Origin: Bacteroides faecium
GTDB lineage: Bacteria; Bacteroidota; Bacteroidia; Bacteroidales; Bacteroidaceae
DNA: 64,000 nucleotides
Assembly (NCBI RefSeq): GCF_012113595.1
Contig: NZ_CP050831.1
Span: forward strand, 496,001-560,000
Reading direction: 5' to 3'
This document shows, in pieces, positions 8,257 to 17,900 of the stretch. The notes under the pieces are model-generated. The model searched no databases. It was not told where the DNA came from and saw only the letters and a list, made by a program, of their open reading frames with translations. Made by a program: the position numbers and the translations under genes. Numbering within the stretch: position 1 is the stretch's first letter; each line of letters starts with the position of its first letter.

Positions 8257-10734
8257 ATGAAGATGAGAATAAGAAATAGAATACTGACATTGGCTGCGGC
8301 CGCACTCCTGTCGGCCTGCGCTAAAGAGTCTGCTGTCATGAACCTGCCTGAAGCGGAGAAAGTGACCGTACAGATAAAGACCAGAGCTTTTGCCAGCAAT
8401 GTGGTGGAAGGAGTGACCATAGAGAAAGTGCGTTTCATGCTCTTTCAGAATGAGACATTATTGAATAATTATACCACTTCCAACGGGACGCTGAACGTTG
8501 ACGACAACGGGCTGTTCAATCTTGCTGTCAGCCCGGGAGTATATTCTTTCGCCGCCATCATCAACGAGACGCCCGAACTGACGGAGAAACTGAATGTCGT
8601 GACGAAGCGTACGGATATCGACGGCGCCGGATTCGACTGGCAAAACAGCGCGCTGACCTCCGGCAATATGTCGTTGGCCAATCTGGGAGAGATAAAGATT
8701 CAACCGGGAACGACGTCCGGACAAGGAGTGGCGCAACTGCGCCCCGTATACAACTCGGAAGGCGGCAGATACAAAGGTGATTTCACGACAGCATCCACAA
8801 CCGCAACCATCGATATGCCCCGCGTGATGTCGCAAGTATCCGTGTTTTTACGACAGGACAATGCGGTGACGGAAGAAATAAAAATCAGCAACGTGCAGGT
8901 TAGCAATATACCACGCAACAGTTATCTGGTAGACCGGCTGGATGCCGACAATACCAAACAGAATCTCTTCAATGGTCCCGAAATGACCATTTCCGCATCC
9001 GGAGGAGACAAAGAGTACAACGGCAAACTGTATCACACCTTTCCAACCGCCATTATTGCGGAAAAATCGTTCTATGAGAATGGAACGGACGACGAAACAA
9101 AAGCTACTGACCCGGATAATGCCGCTTATTTGTTTATCAACGCAACTTATGGGGGCGTACCCACTACGTACAAGATACTGCTCCGTGAAGGAGATGCAAA
9201 TTTCAGACTTCTTCGTAATACCAATTATAATGTGTATGCGACCATTAAGCAGATAGGCAGCAAAGGCATCTATGTGGTGATTGAACCTGTCAAGCTGTAC
9301 AACATCACGGTAAACTGGAAGCCGGTGGAAGGACTGGTTATCGTGAGCGACCGGGAGGCGGACTTCAACAAGAATGTCAATGTGTGGAGTGACTACACGG
9401 CCTATTCCGGCATACTCAAAGTATATAAGGATGATGCCTACCACGATGCCCTGTTCAAATACGGCAGCCTGATAGCTACCGGAAATGATGCTACGGCTAC
9501 TACAGAGCAGGGGTTCACTGCCCCGACGGCTGTTGAAACGACCAATGATGTAATCTGGTATCCCGGAAATTTCGATGTGACGGGTATCGGTAACTGGGAT
9601 GATGTCCCTTATATCACGGATGCGAGCAATATCCCGTCAGGGAATACGCCCGAACTGGTAGCACAGGGTAAGGGAGATCCCTGCCGTCTGGCAGCATTAT
9701 CCCCTCATCAGATAGGTGTGGAAGGGAAGCTAGACAACCAACAGTGGCACATGGCCAATCCTACTGAATATACCATATTGATGAAGGCAGCAAACGGAAC
9801 AGGAAGTGAAAATGATAATGGATACCGTTCTTTTCATGAACTGCTGATACCCAACGTCAAGTACCGCAATGAAAGCGGAGTGCTGGTTTCCTCCCATAAT
9901 TACAAGGGAAACTATTGGAGTACGGAAAGCAACAAGACATTCTCCTTCGACAGCCGGAATCCGACAGCAGCAGCGCTCGGCGCAGCCGCTCCCGGACAAG
10001 GATATACCGTTCGTTGCGTAAGAAACAACATTCCTGCAGCCCGTATAACAATCAACCCGCCTACGTCCGTAAACTATAAGGGAGCAGCCATCAACGGACT
10101 GCCTTTCTATGTGGACAGTAACGTGCCATACTGGAAAATGGAACTTATCAAGAGCGGAGACCACGCAGGAACTTCCATGAATTTCGATGACTTCTCCTTC
10201 GCACCTTTAGCCACAGGAGTTACGCACGAAATCGAAGGTTCTTATACCCAGACTCCCAAAGCGTACATCGCACGCAGGGAATCAAGGACCGAAGACCGCA
10301 CCTTTGGAGTGAAGTTCACTTCCATGCACTTCACCGGTGAAGAGACTACTTATTATTTCACGATAACACAGAGCAGATATAGCATCAAAGGAATACCAAG
10401 TATTAATGGTCTGGGAACCGATAATAGAATAAAAGGAGAGGGAGGCAAGTATACCATACATATCGAACTTACTCCTGACGACGTAGCCATGCCCACAGGA
10501 GCTCAACTTAAAGTCCGGTATACTTATCTCAGCGCTCCCCGCGGTGAAGAAAGCACAGTTGCAACCATTACAGATGGAAACCAACATGGATATGACGTGG
10601 AACTGAATATACTCGCTAATGATACGCCGGATGTTATCGGACTTTCTTTTGTTGTATATATGAAAGAGAAAGACGAATCTGGGTATCGCGATATATCATC
10701 AAGCTCTTATAGTTATTACCAAAACACGAAGTGA
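8257..10734 (+). CDS. Large DUF4906-type fimbrial accessory/tip lipoprotein
   Basis: This 825-residue lipoprotein has a short signal ending LLSAC. Its N-terminal half (about 25-350) is built of beta-rich fimbrillin-like repeats. The region about 480-590 resembles the FISUMP/lectin-like module common in Bacteroidetes surface proteins, with markers RSFHELLIP, GNYWSTES and a closing YTVRCVRN. The C-terminal 230 residues are a further beta domain. Length, position after the anchor gene and the lectin-like module fit a tip or accessory subunit that binds a ligand. The ligand cannot be read from the sequence. The DUF4906 assignment rests on overall pattern and context and is less certain than the lipoprotein call. 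Confidence 0.65.
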   Translation: MKMRIRNRILTLAAAALLSACAKESAVMNLPEAEKVTVQIKTRAFASNVVEGVTIEKVRFMLFQNETLLNNYTTSNGTLNVDDNGLFNLAVSPGVYSFAAIINETPELTEKLNVVTKRTDIDGAGFDWQNSALTSGNMSLANLGEIKIQPGTTSGQGVAQLRPVYNSEGGRYKGDFTTASTTATIDMPRVMSQVSVFLRQDNAVTEEIKISNVQVSNIPRNSYLVDRLDADNTKQNLFNGPEMTISASGGDKEYNGKLYHTFPTAIIAEKSFYENGTDDETKATDPDNAAYLFINATYGGVPTTYKILLREGDANFRLLRNTNYNVYATIKQIGSKGIYVVIEPVKLYNITVNWKPVEGLVIVSDREADFNKNVNVWSDYTAYSGILKVYKDDAYHDALFKYGSLIATGNDATATTEQGFTAPTAVETTNDVIWYPGNFDVTGIGNWDDVPYITDASNIPSGNTPELVAQGKGDPCRLAALSPHQIGVEGKLDNQQWHMANPTEYTILMKAANGTGSENDNGYRSFHELLIPNVKYRNESGVLVSSHNYKGNYWSTESNKTFSFDSRNPTAAALGAAAPGQGYTVRCVRNNIPAARITINPPTSVNYKGAAINGLPFYVDSNVPYWKMELIKSGDHAGTSMNFDDFSFAPLATGVTHEIEGSYTQTPKAYIARRESRTEDRTFGVKFTSMHFTGEETTYYFTITQSRYSIKGIPSINGLGTDNRIKGEGGKYTIHIELTPDDVAMPTGAQLKVRYTYLSAPRGEESTVATITDGNQHGYDVELNILANDTPDVIGLSFVVYMKEKDESGYRDISSSSYSYYQNTK

Positions 10735-10736
10735 CC

Positions 10737-13700
10737 ATGAAAAATAAAACTACAAATATACTGATAGTGCTGACAATAATGGCTCTGACCTCATGCGTCA
10801 GAGAAGAACTGTTGTCATCTTCCGGCAATGGAGAAGAAGGCGAACGCGTAAAAGTAGCGCTTAGCTTTAAGATACCCCCGGCTTCTATCCCGCAGCAGCT
10901 ACAATCGAGGAGCGAATCCGCCGGCAAAGGCTTTTCCATTGAATTCTTCAAAGAGACATCTCCGGCCAAAACACGTTCGGGAGAGGTGACGGAACTGTAC
11001 AATCTATGGTTGTTTCAGTTTCATAGCGACGGCTCCATACATGGCTCGCCCCAGCAGGTTTCCGACGAGGTGACGATGGTAAACGACATGGCTCTGCTGA
11101 ATGTCACGCTACGCGTGGGCACTGACCAGACGCTTTACCTGGTAGCTTTAGGCAAAAAAGTAACCGTAGCGGCCAACCTGGCGGAAATACGAAACATCAA
11201 CGAACTTGAAAACCTGCAACTGGATTATGTTGACAACAGAAACGGGCTCTACTATTCGCGGATAACCAATGAGAGCGAAATTCCATACGCCGGAGCCGCA
11301 AAAGGCGTCAGCGTAAGAAAAACCGGAGATAGCGACAACGGTGAAATTGTCTACGGCACACCGGATGGTTTCTCCGGTGGTATAGAAGTTAAACGGCTGG
11401 TATCCCGCATCACACTGAAACATAAATTCGATGTCACGGAAAACACGCTCGAAGGTATGAGGTTACTCAAAGTACCCACCAAATTATGTATCAACCCAGC
11501 ATCGGCAGATAAAGACGTAATAGACAATATCCCAATGGCAGACCTGGAAAGCGACAATGCTTTCGAAGACGCAGACAAGGACACGGACGGCTTCTTCACA
11601 TCGCAATGGTATGTTGCGCAGAACAAACAAGGAACCGTAACAGATATAGCATCCGAAAGGGACAGATACCGGAAAGTGACCGACGGAACGGGAAAAGCAC
11701 CCGAAGCCGGTACAAATATCGAAGCGTGGTCATACGCCAAAAGCAGTCGAAGTCTTTATACAGTCCACCAGATATATGTTGGAAATAACAACACGGACAA
11801 TTTTGATGTGGAGATAAACAGCTATTATGATCTCCGGACAATCATTAATTCTGTTGATCTTAATGATGGACGTATCCGTTCATACACGGCCGAACAGAAG
11901 GTTTATCTTTCAGCAATATCACGCAAAATTTCCGGTGACGATAAAACGACAACAATAGATGGAGCATCTGGTGTTTATTTTGACGCTCATTATGGATGGC
12001 GGCCGGTTATCATCTATGCACAAGGGCGTAAAGTAACTGTCGGCATTTACAAAGATGCAACATGCACACAATTAGTTAACATAGGTTCTCCAACAGAGAA
12101 CTGGCTGCAACTTTCATCCTACCCCAATTATACGGAAGTGGTGCGCAATGGTAGCGCAAAGACACTCACCAATCAGATAGAAACCAATATTTTCGTGCCA
12201 ACACGATTCAAACTATACCTATATGCGGACGAGTATATCACCGATGAAAATGGGATGATTGTAACCCCCGAATTCGATAGAAACAAGATTTATAAGGCTG
12301 TTACAAACTACACCCCTTCCGATTTCGTATATGAGCGAACTCTCTACGTAAAAGTGACTACCGAAGATATTACCGCCGAAGGAATTTCCAAAAAACGTGA
12401 AGGAATATATACCATTAAGCAAAAAAGAGGACATTATGCCGGTCTGTTTGGCGGTGAAATAAAAGATGGGCAATACACAGAGGGGCTCATCATCGATGCA
12501 TTTAATGAAAACAATAACAGAATTGACGATCAAATAACACCAGCAGACTACATATACTCCGGATATTATAATGTCCTGACCAATTATACATGGAATCAGA
12601 ATCAGGATGCCGAAACAAACTACCGCAGTTTTATGAACGGTAAACAAGCAACATTCAATTTAGCAACAAATCCCGATAACTACGTTGTTAATTACAACAA
12701 GGAGAGTATCATTCCAACTATGCGAAAAATCAATGGTAATATAGACTTATATCAATATAATTACTATAACAGCTTCCATGCAAGATTCTGTCATGACTTA
12801 AATAGAGATAAAAACGGAAACGGTGTGATAGATTATCTCCCGAACGATCCTGATAATAATGAACTGGAATGGTATTTACCATCCACATATCAAGCATTAG
12901 GGATACTAGCCTCCGCCGGAACTATTATTTATGACGCCCCGAATGCATTAGCATCGGAACTTGATATTACCAGTGCTCCCGGCTGGTCGATAGAAGTGGC
13001 AGGATGGACTTCCGCCAACACAAGTAAAGACAGTTGGAAACGGGTTCGCTGTGTCAGAGACATACCTGTTCCTCCAGAAAGAAAAGCAGGAACCAAAGTA
13101 ACCACATATATAGACAATGGAGACACCTATGCCATGATAGATTTATCCACTCTGCCTTACGGAATCATAGATAGAACGACTGCCGAAGGGAAATCCGAAC
13201 TATATGAGGAATTGGATCTATATAGTTATTCTACAAAAGGTACAGAATACGACCCGACCAATCCTCAAGCAGATACTTCCCAACCATTAGGTAAAAAAGT
13301 TTCTCGCGTGAGAAAAAATTATCCGATACTCTACAATAGTACCGTTACCCCCGAAATTTTAGTTTCTTCTTTTTCATCATCCAGATTTATTGTATCGCCT
13401 ACGGACGTGTACAATGACGGTGATACGCAAAATAATCTTGCCAGTGATATACTCAAAGATACCGAAGGGAATCCGAGAGCAAACAGCATCACTATGACTT
13501 GGGCGGAAGCAAACGGTAGACTCAATACTGCCAATAGCCAAAATTGGGATATCCCATCACAAGCCACGAATACCGGATGCTACGCCTATAGAGGAAAGAG
13601 TGGAAAAGACGAACCGGGAAGCTGGCGTGTGCCGAATAGTCGGGAACTATCCATGATTTTAATATTCGTTCATGAATTAGAAAAAGACTTTTCTGAAACA

Positions 13701-13904
13701 GGATTTGAGGCATTAAACAAAAATAAGGCAAAAAGTTATTCCTATGGATATTGGAGTTCCACACAAGCATCTAAAAAAAGTTGGGATTCAACAGAAGCAA
13801 CAAGTGGTGCTATTGATGCCAATTATGGTCTTACGATATATAATAGATCCAAGGCATCTTATAATAGTTATAATCGGTTACGCTGTATCAAGGACATCCC
13901 GTAG
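10737..13904 (+). CDS. Very large DUF4906-type fimbrial lipoprotein with two lectin-like modules
   Basis: This 1055-residue lipoprotein (signal ending LTSC) follows the preceding gene by 2 bp. I take ATG at 10737, which gives a Lys-rich signal start; the GTG at 10731 overlaps the previous stop. An early segment ELYNLWLFQFHSDG matches the start of the first strand in fimbrillin-like and DUF4906 proteins. Two FISUMP/lectin-like modules are visible. One is at about 640-775 (EWYLPSTYQA to KRVRCVRD). The other is at the C-terminus, about 890-1055 (MTWAEANGRL, GSWRVPNSREL, YGYWSST, NRLRCIKD). It is the last gene of the operon and the best candidate for a terminal adhesin. GC content drops in the second half, which could reflect recombination in a surface-exposed part. 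Confidence 0.65.
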   Translation: MKNKTTNILIVLTIMALTSCVREELLSSSGNGEEGERVKVALSFKIPPASIPQQLQSRSESAGKGFSIEFFKETSPAKTRSGEVTELYNLWLFQFHSDGSIHGSPQQVSDEVTMVNDMALLNVTLRVGTDQTLYLVALGKKVTVAANLAEIRNINELENLQLDYVDNRNGLYYSRITNESEIPYAGAAKGVSVRKTGDSDNGEIVYGTPDGFSGGIEVKRLVSRITLKHKFDVTENTLEGMRLLKVPTKLCINPASADKDVIDNIPMADLESDNAFEDADKDTDGFFTSQWYVAQNKQGTVTDIASERDRYRKVTDGTGKAPEAGTNIEAWSYAKSSRSLYTVHQIYVGNNNTDNFDVEINSYYDLRTIINSVDLNDGRIRSYTAEQKVYLSAISRKISGDDKTTTIDGASGVYFDAHYGWRPVIIYAQGRKVTVGIYKDATCTQLVNIGSPTENWLQLSSYPNYTEVVRNGSAKTLTNQIETNIFVPTRFKLYLYADEYITDENGMIVTPEFDRNKIYKAVTNYTPSDFVYERTLYVKVTTEDITAEGISKKREGIYTIKQKRGHYAGLFGGEIKDGQYTEGLIIDAFNENNNRIDDQITPADYIYSGYYNVLTNYTWNQNQDAETNYRSFMNGKQATFNLATNPDNYVVNYNKESIIPTMRKINGNIDLYQYNYYNSFHARFCHDLNRDKNGNGVIDYLPNDPDNNELEWYLPSTYQALGILASAGTIIYDAPNALASELDITSAPGWSIEVAGWTSANTSKDSWKRVRCVRDIPVPPERKAGTKVTTYIDNGDTYAMIDLSTLPYGIIDRTTAEGKSELYEELDLYSYSTKGTEYDPTNPQADTSQPLGKKVSRVRKNYPILYNSTVTPEILVSSFSSSRFIVSPTDVYNDGDTQNNLASDILKDTEGNPRANSITMTWAEANGRLNTANSQNWDIPSQATNTGCYAYRGKSGKDEPGSWRVPNSRELSMILIFVHELEKDFSETGFEALNKNKAKSYSYGYWSSTQASKKSWDSTEATSGAIDANYGLTIYNRSKASYNSYNRLRCIKDIP

Positions 13905-13976
13905 ATTTAGCAAAATTAAACTTACCAATCAGATTATTGGAAACTTCATTTCCGAATTTTAACCAACAATTTGTTC

Positions 13977-14054
13977 CTCACCGAGAAACTGTAGTTTCCT
14001 CGGTGTGGAAACACTTGTTTCTCGGTGAGAAACGAGTTCTTGGTTTTAAACCAA
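13977..14054. terminator. Complex hairpin between convergent operons, likely bidirectional terminator
   Basis: CTCACCGAGAAAC (13977-13989) pairs perfectly over 13 bp with GTTTCTCGGTGAG (14017-14029). The loop holds an alternative partner, GTTTCCTCGGTG (13994-14005), which pairs with the same left arm with one bulge. A second 7+7 palindrome, TTGGTTT-T-AAACCAA, follows at 14040-14054. The element separates the convergent fimbrial and MBOAT operons. No long T-tract follows in either direction, so termination strength is uncertain. Confidence 0.5.
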
Positions 14055-14077
14055 TGTACAGGAGTAAATTTAACTAA

Positions 14078-15565
14078 TTAGAATTGGAAATATATGAACG
14101 GCTGAATCTCCGAACTCTTCATTTGAATAACCAGGTAAATCAAAGCTACCATCAAGACAGCTTTTCCTACGAAAGGCATACGGATGACGCCCCGGCATAC
14201 CGCATTCTCCCAACTATCGGGTGCAAAATGAAGCAGGAAACCGAGCAGCATCAATGCAAAGACTTTCCAATAACCTTCCAACAATTGCGGGAATAGCTGA
14301 GGACGGAAAGTGGTGAATATCTGTTTCAGCATATCCATCGAGTTTTGGAAATCGGCGTTACGGAAGAATATCCAGCAGAAACATACGAAATGAAAAGTGA
14401 TAATCACTCCGAACATACGACGCCAACCGTGGCTTTGCTCGCCTTTCTTGCGCCCGGTGATTGTCATCCACATTTTATGCAATGCCAAAGCAACACCGTG
14501 GAAGGTTCCCCACAGTACAAAATTCCAGGATGCTCCATGCCATAATCCGCCCAAAAACATGGTGATTATCAGATTCAGGTATTGACGGAACTTTCCTTTC
14601 CGGTTTCCACCTAAGGATATGTATAAATAGTCTTTCAGCCAACTGGACAGGGAGATGTGCCACCGACGCCAAAATTCGGTAATGGAAGCGGACTTATAAG
14701 GAGAATTAAAGTTCAGGTTGAAATGGAAACCCAGCAGCAAAGCGATACCGATAGCCATGTCACTATATCCGGAGAAGTCGCAGTAAATCTGCAAAGCATA
14801 TCCGTAAAGCCCCATCAGGTTCTCAACTCCCGAATAGAGAGTGGGATTGTCAAAGATACGCTCTACAAAGTTGACACTGATATAGTCGGAGATTATCGCT
14901 TTCTTGAACAAGCCGGAGAGAATCAGGAAAATTCCCCGTCCGAACATCTCCTGCGAGACAAAGAGCGGTTTCCGTATCTGCGGGATAAAGTCGCGGGCAC
15001 GAACGATAGGACCTGCCACCAACTGCGGGAAGAAAGATACATAGAAAGCATAATCCAGCAGGTTCGTCAGAGGTTTTATATCTTTCCGGTAGACGTCGAT
15101 GGTGTAGCTCAGGGACTGGAAAGTGAAGAAGGAGATGCCGACAGGCAGAAAGATGTCGAGTGCCGTGAATTCCCCTCCCATTAAGGATGCAATGACTCCA
15201 CCCAGGAAGTTAGTATATTTGAAATAGGCGAGAAGCCCCAAATTGACACTTAAGCTCAGAGCCACCAATCCCTTACGTTTCCAATACCCTTCGGCACGAG
15301 CCATGAGTTGCGCCAGGAAGAAGTCGCAAACGGTGACGAGGGCGAGCAGAAAGAAATAAGTGCCGCTACTCTTGTAGTAGAAGTAATAGGAAAAGAGGGT
15401 GACAAATAAGATACGGGCGGTGTACTTGCGTTGCAGTAACACATACACAACCATAAAAGCAGCAAACAGCCAAAGAAAGATACCACTGCTGAATATCATC
15501 GGTGCTTGCGGGTCGTAAGTAAATACCTCTTTTAGTCTGCTGAAATCTATATCAATGGGAAACAT
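14078..15565 (-). CDS. MBOAT family membrane-bound O-acyltransferase
   Basis: This 495-residue polytopic membrane protein of the DltB/AlgI (MBOAT) family moves acyl groups across the inner membrane for O-acylation of extracytoplasmic glycans. Roughly ten hydrophobic helices are visible. The conserved core includes SFFTFQSLSYTIDVYRKD, FPQLVAGPIVRARDF, FCDFSGYSDMAIG and the catalytic-His segment GGLWHGASWNFVLWG. I chose the ATG at 15565 (MFPIDIDFSRL); an upstream in-frame start at 15643 would add 26 polar residues lying inside the preceding gene. It overlaps the upstream SGNH hydrolase by 14 bp. MBOAT plus SGNH partners resembles AlgI/AlgJ-AlgX and PatA/PatB systems. The acceptor glycan is unknown. 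Confidence 0.88.
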   Translation of the reverse strand: MFPIDIDFSRLKEVFTYDPQAPMIFSSGIFLWLFAAFMVVYVLLQRKYTARILFVTLFSYYFYYKSSGTYFFLLALVTVCDFFLAQLMARAEGYWKRKGLVALSLSVNLGLLAYFKYTNFLGGVIASLMGGEFTALDIFLPVGISFFTFQSLSYTIDVYRKDIKPLTNLLDYAFYVSFFPQLVAGPIVRARDFIPQIRKPLFVSQEMFGRGIFLILSGLFKKAIISDYISVNFVERIFDNPTLYSGVENLMGLYGYALQIYCDFSGYSDMAIGIALLLGFHFNLNFNSPYKSASITEFWRRWHISLSSWLKDYLYISLGGNRKGKFRQYLNLIITMFLGGLWHGASWNFVLWGTFHGVALALHKMWMTITGRKKGEQSHGWRRMFGVIITFHFVCFCWIFFRNADFQNSMDMLKQIFTTFRPQLFPQLLEGYWKVFALMLLGFLLHFAPDSWENAVCRGVIRMPFVGKAVLMVALIYLVIQMKSSEIQPFIYFQF

Positions 15566-16472
15566 AATCGTTATATGCTTTGATGATGGCTTGGTATAAT
15601 AAATTTCCTTGAAGGATGTATCCTTCAGGTAGATAATGTACATGATCGGGACGCATCAATTTGGCTTCTGTCCAGTTGGTGCAGGCGCGACGCTTACCGC
15701 CGACTACATCGTACATATCCCATACCAGCAGGCGGTTATTTTTAGCATAGCGGCGGATTGTTTCTGCGGCTGTCACCGTGCGGGGATTAATGGCATAGGT
15801 ACGTCTGCGCCTTCTTTGCCGGAAGCTTTCATACGAACCCGGCGGAGTCGTGAAAAGAATAGGCACATTGGGGAGACTGTCGCGCAGGAGTTTGACAAGT
15901 TCGTCCATCTGGTTGTAATGTACGTTGATATTATAACGCCGGTTATGGCTTTCGTTCGTCCCGAAAGAAAGAATCAGCAGTTCGGGTTTCAAGGCTGCGA
16001 TTTCGGCGATACGGTCGGGATGGGTAAAGGTGAGGCAGGTAGCTCCGTTCACTCCTTTGTCAATGTAGGAGACAGCCCCGAAAGTCTCGGTCAGGCGGGC
16101 TCCGGTAGTCTGCGGATAAATATGCCCGCGTACGTGGCTGTCGCCGATATGAACGATGCGGACTGTATCTTCAGACAATCCGGCACGCACTTGGCGGAGA
16201 TGCTCGAATACGGGAGATAACAAGGCAATGCTGTCGATAATCTCATTCCGCCCGGTTTCGCGGAAGGCGGTCGGGAAGGAGATTTGCGCGGAAATGGTAT
16301 CGTTCGCCCAGGTCATTTCCCGTAAGGGTTTGATTTTCTTTAAAGTCTTGTTTAATGGCGGGCAGGCGGGTATGCGGTCTTGCGCTGTTATCCCGGAAAG
16401 AAAACAGGGAGCAATAGTCAGGATTCCTGCCAGCATCAGTATAAAGACAGGCAGCAGGTTATTCTTTTTCAT
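15552..16472 (-). CDS. SGNH/GDSL hydrolase-fold protein, MBOAT partner (1)
   Basis: This 306-residue exported protein has an N-terminal signal or anchor helix (about 8-28). SGNH blocks are visible: block I IGDSHVRGH (Ser112), block III SFGTNESHN (about 170-178) and block V PDHVHYLPEGY near residue 280, with the Asp/His pair. GDSH rather than GDSL is usual for the MBOAT-linked periplasmic members, which act as O-acetyltransferases or esterases on glycans. It is sandwiched between a second SGNH gene and the MBOAT gene, with 14-bp overlaps at both ends. The three products probably form one acyl-transfer pathway. Confidence 0.85.
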   Translation of the reverse strand: MKKNNLLPVFILMLAGILTIAPCFLSGITAQDRIPACPPLNKTLKKIKPLREMTWANDTISAQISFPTAFRETGRNEIIDSIALLSPVFEHLRQVRAGLSEDTVRIVHIGDSHVRGHIYPQTTGARLTETFGAVSYIDKGVNGATCLTFTHPDRIAEIAALKPELLILSFGTNESHNRRYNINVHYNQMDELVKLLRDSLPNVPILFTTPPGSYESFRQRRRRRTYAINPRTVTAAETIRRYAKNNRLLVWDMYDVVGGKRRACTNWTEAKLMRPDHVHYLPEGYILQGNLLYQAIIKAYNDYVSH

Positions 16473-17856
16473 AAGCTTTCCTCCTGTCGTGTTGTTCTTT
16501 TCCGTATATCAATGTTTCATAAAGCAGTCCTGCCAAGTGCTTGCCGCCCCGGAAGTTTATATGCGTATAGTCGTAGTTTGCCATGGACGGTTTGGCGTGA
16601 ACCAGTTTCGCCATACTCCCCTCACCGCCCATTGCTTCGAACATATTCCAAAAGGCGATACCGCTTTCGGCGGCAATGTTCTGCTGATAACGAATCAGGT
16701 TCTTGACACCCGGCATGGTGCGAAGGTCGCCATTCTCGTTCTTATAGTCACGGTCGCCGACACTCAGTAGCAGAATTCCGGCTTGCGGGAAGCATGTTTT
16801 CAGATGGTCGATGGCTGTCAGCAGCCCTTTCTGGTAGTTATCGTAATTGCGTCCGCGTTCGGTAGCGACGTTCAATCCGTATTCGAGAATAATCAGGTCG
16901 TAGGGACGCTGGCGGTTAAACTCTTTCAGCATTTGTTGAGGGATACCGCGCAGGGAAAGGCCGGAGCTGCCACGCAACGAGAAGTTATCGAGGATGATGC
17001 CTTGCTTGCCATCCATTGCCAAGCCATAAAAGAGCGTGGAGTCGGCACGGTCCACCGTCCAGCGGATAGAGCCGATGCGTCCGTCTACCTGAACTTCCTG
17101 CAAGCCGCCGGAAGGAGCCAATGCATAATTCCGGCTGTCTCCTTTGTTCACACGGGCGGAGAGATGAACGGAATCTCTATTATAAAAGAAGATGGAAGCA
17201 CGTTGGCAGGTATCAAGCAGCGAAGCGTATTTGTTCTGCCCGCGCAGCTCTACATAAGCTCCGTTCCGGGGAACGAAATAATGACCGGAGATGCCTTGTT
17301 TCTTCCTGTCGAAATAGACGCTGTCCGTCACTGCGTGGCTGGACCATCCGCTGAACATATGTCGCACCGTAGGACGATAGCCGCTTGTCATGGAAGTGAT
17401 GGTGACAAAGCCTACTCCGCAACCGCCGAACCGTTTTTGAAGCATCTCCCGCAAGTCAGCGGTAAAGATGTCCGCTTCGATGAAAGAGTCGCCGAATACG
17501 GCAATACGTACCAAGTTGTCACCGGAGCCGGAAGTCCCGGAAGAGACACGGTCGAGGGCTTCATAAAAAGGAGCCATGCCGCAACGAGTGGAGTCGCTGT
17601 AATCTTCAATGCAGGTCATACCCGCACGGCAGGTATCTACGAAAACCGGCTTTACCACAGGCGGCAGGGGGATACTGTCCGAATCGGCTACGGCAGTATC
17701 CATGTCCGGATAACGAAGGTCGCTCAAAAGGTCTACACGCCTCATCGTGTGTCCATCGATGGTGATGACCGGAAGCCAGTGGAGCCCCAACAGGGCTGCA
17801 AACACAACCAATACAAACCACAACGAATATTTCAAATAATTCTTTATAATCTCCAT
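16459..17856 (-). CDS. SGNH/GDSL hydrolase-fold protein, MBOAT partner (2)
   Basis: This 465-residue protein has one N-terminal membrane anchor (about 9-28) and a periplasmic SGNH domain. Block I is AVFGDSFIEADI (Ser124), a block III-like motif is LEYGLNVATERG, and the closing DYTHINFRGG supplies the Asp/His pair. I take the ATG at 17856 (MEIIKNYLKYSLW). The longer frame to 18006 runs through a terminator hairpin and the promoter, so it is rejected. A consensus -7 element lies 26 bp upstream. It is the first gene of the three-gene MBOAT operon. The region about 130-330 between the blocks is a long insert not seen in the shorter paralogue and may bind the glycan. Confidence 0.85.
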   Translation of the reverse strand: MEIIKNYLKYSLWFVLVVFAALLGLHWLPVITIDGHTMRRVDLLSDLRYPDMDTAVADSDSIPLPPVVKPVFVDTCRAGMTCIEDYSDSTRCGMAPFYEALDRVSSGTSGSGDNLVRIAVFGDSFIEADIFTADLREMLQKRFGGCGVGFVTITSMTSGYRPTVRHMFSGWSSHAVTDSVYFDRKKQGISGHYFVPRNGAYVELRGQNKYASLLDTCQRASIFFYNRDSVHLSARVNKGDSRNYALAPSGGLQEVQVDGRIGSIRWTVDRADSTLFYGLAMDGKQGIILDNFSLRGSSGLSLRGIPQQMLKEFNRQRPYDLIILEYGLNVATERGRNYDNYQKGLLTAIDHLKTCFPQAGILLLSVGDRDYKNENGDLRTMPGVKNLIRYQQNIAAESGIAFWNMFEAMGGEGSMAKLVHAKPSMANYDYTHINFRGGKHLAGLLYETLIYGKEQHDRRKAYEKE

Positions 17857-17882
17857 AATGTTCCTAAATCCGAAAACGACCG

Positions 17883-17890
17883 CAAAGATA
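17883..17890 (-). promoter_or_regulatory. Bacteroides -7 element of the SGNH-MBOAT operon
   Basis: TATCTTTG on the minus strand (17890-17883) matches TAnnTTTG exactly and lies 26 bp upstream of the ATG at 17856. No clear -33 TTTG is seen at the usual distance. The terminator of the upstream RND operon ends just above it, which places a transcription start here. Confidence 0.6.
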
Positions 17891-17900
17891 GACAAAAGCC

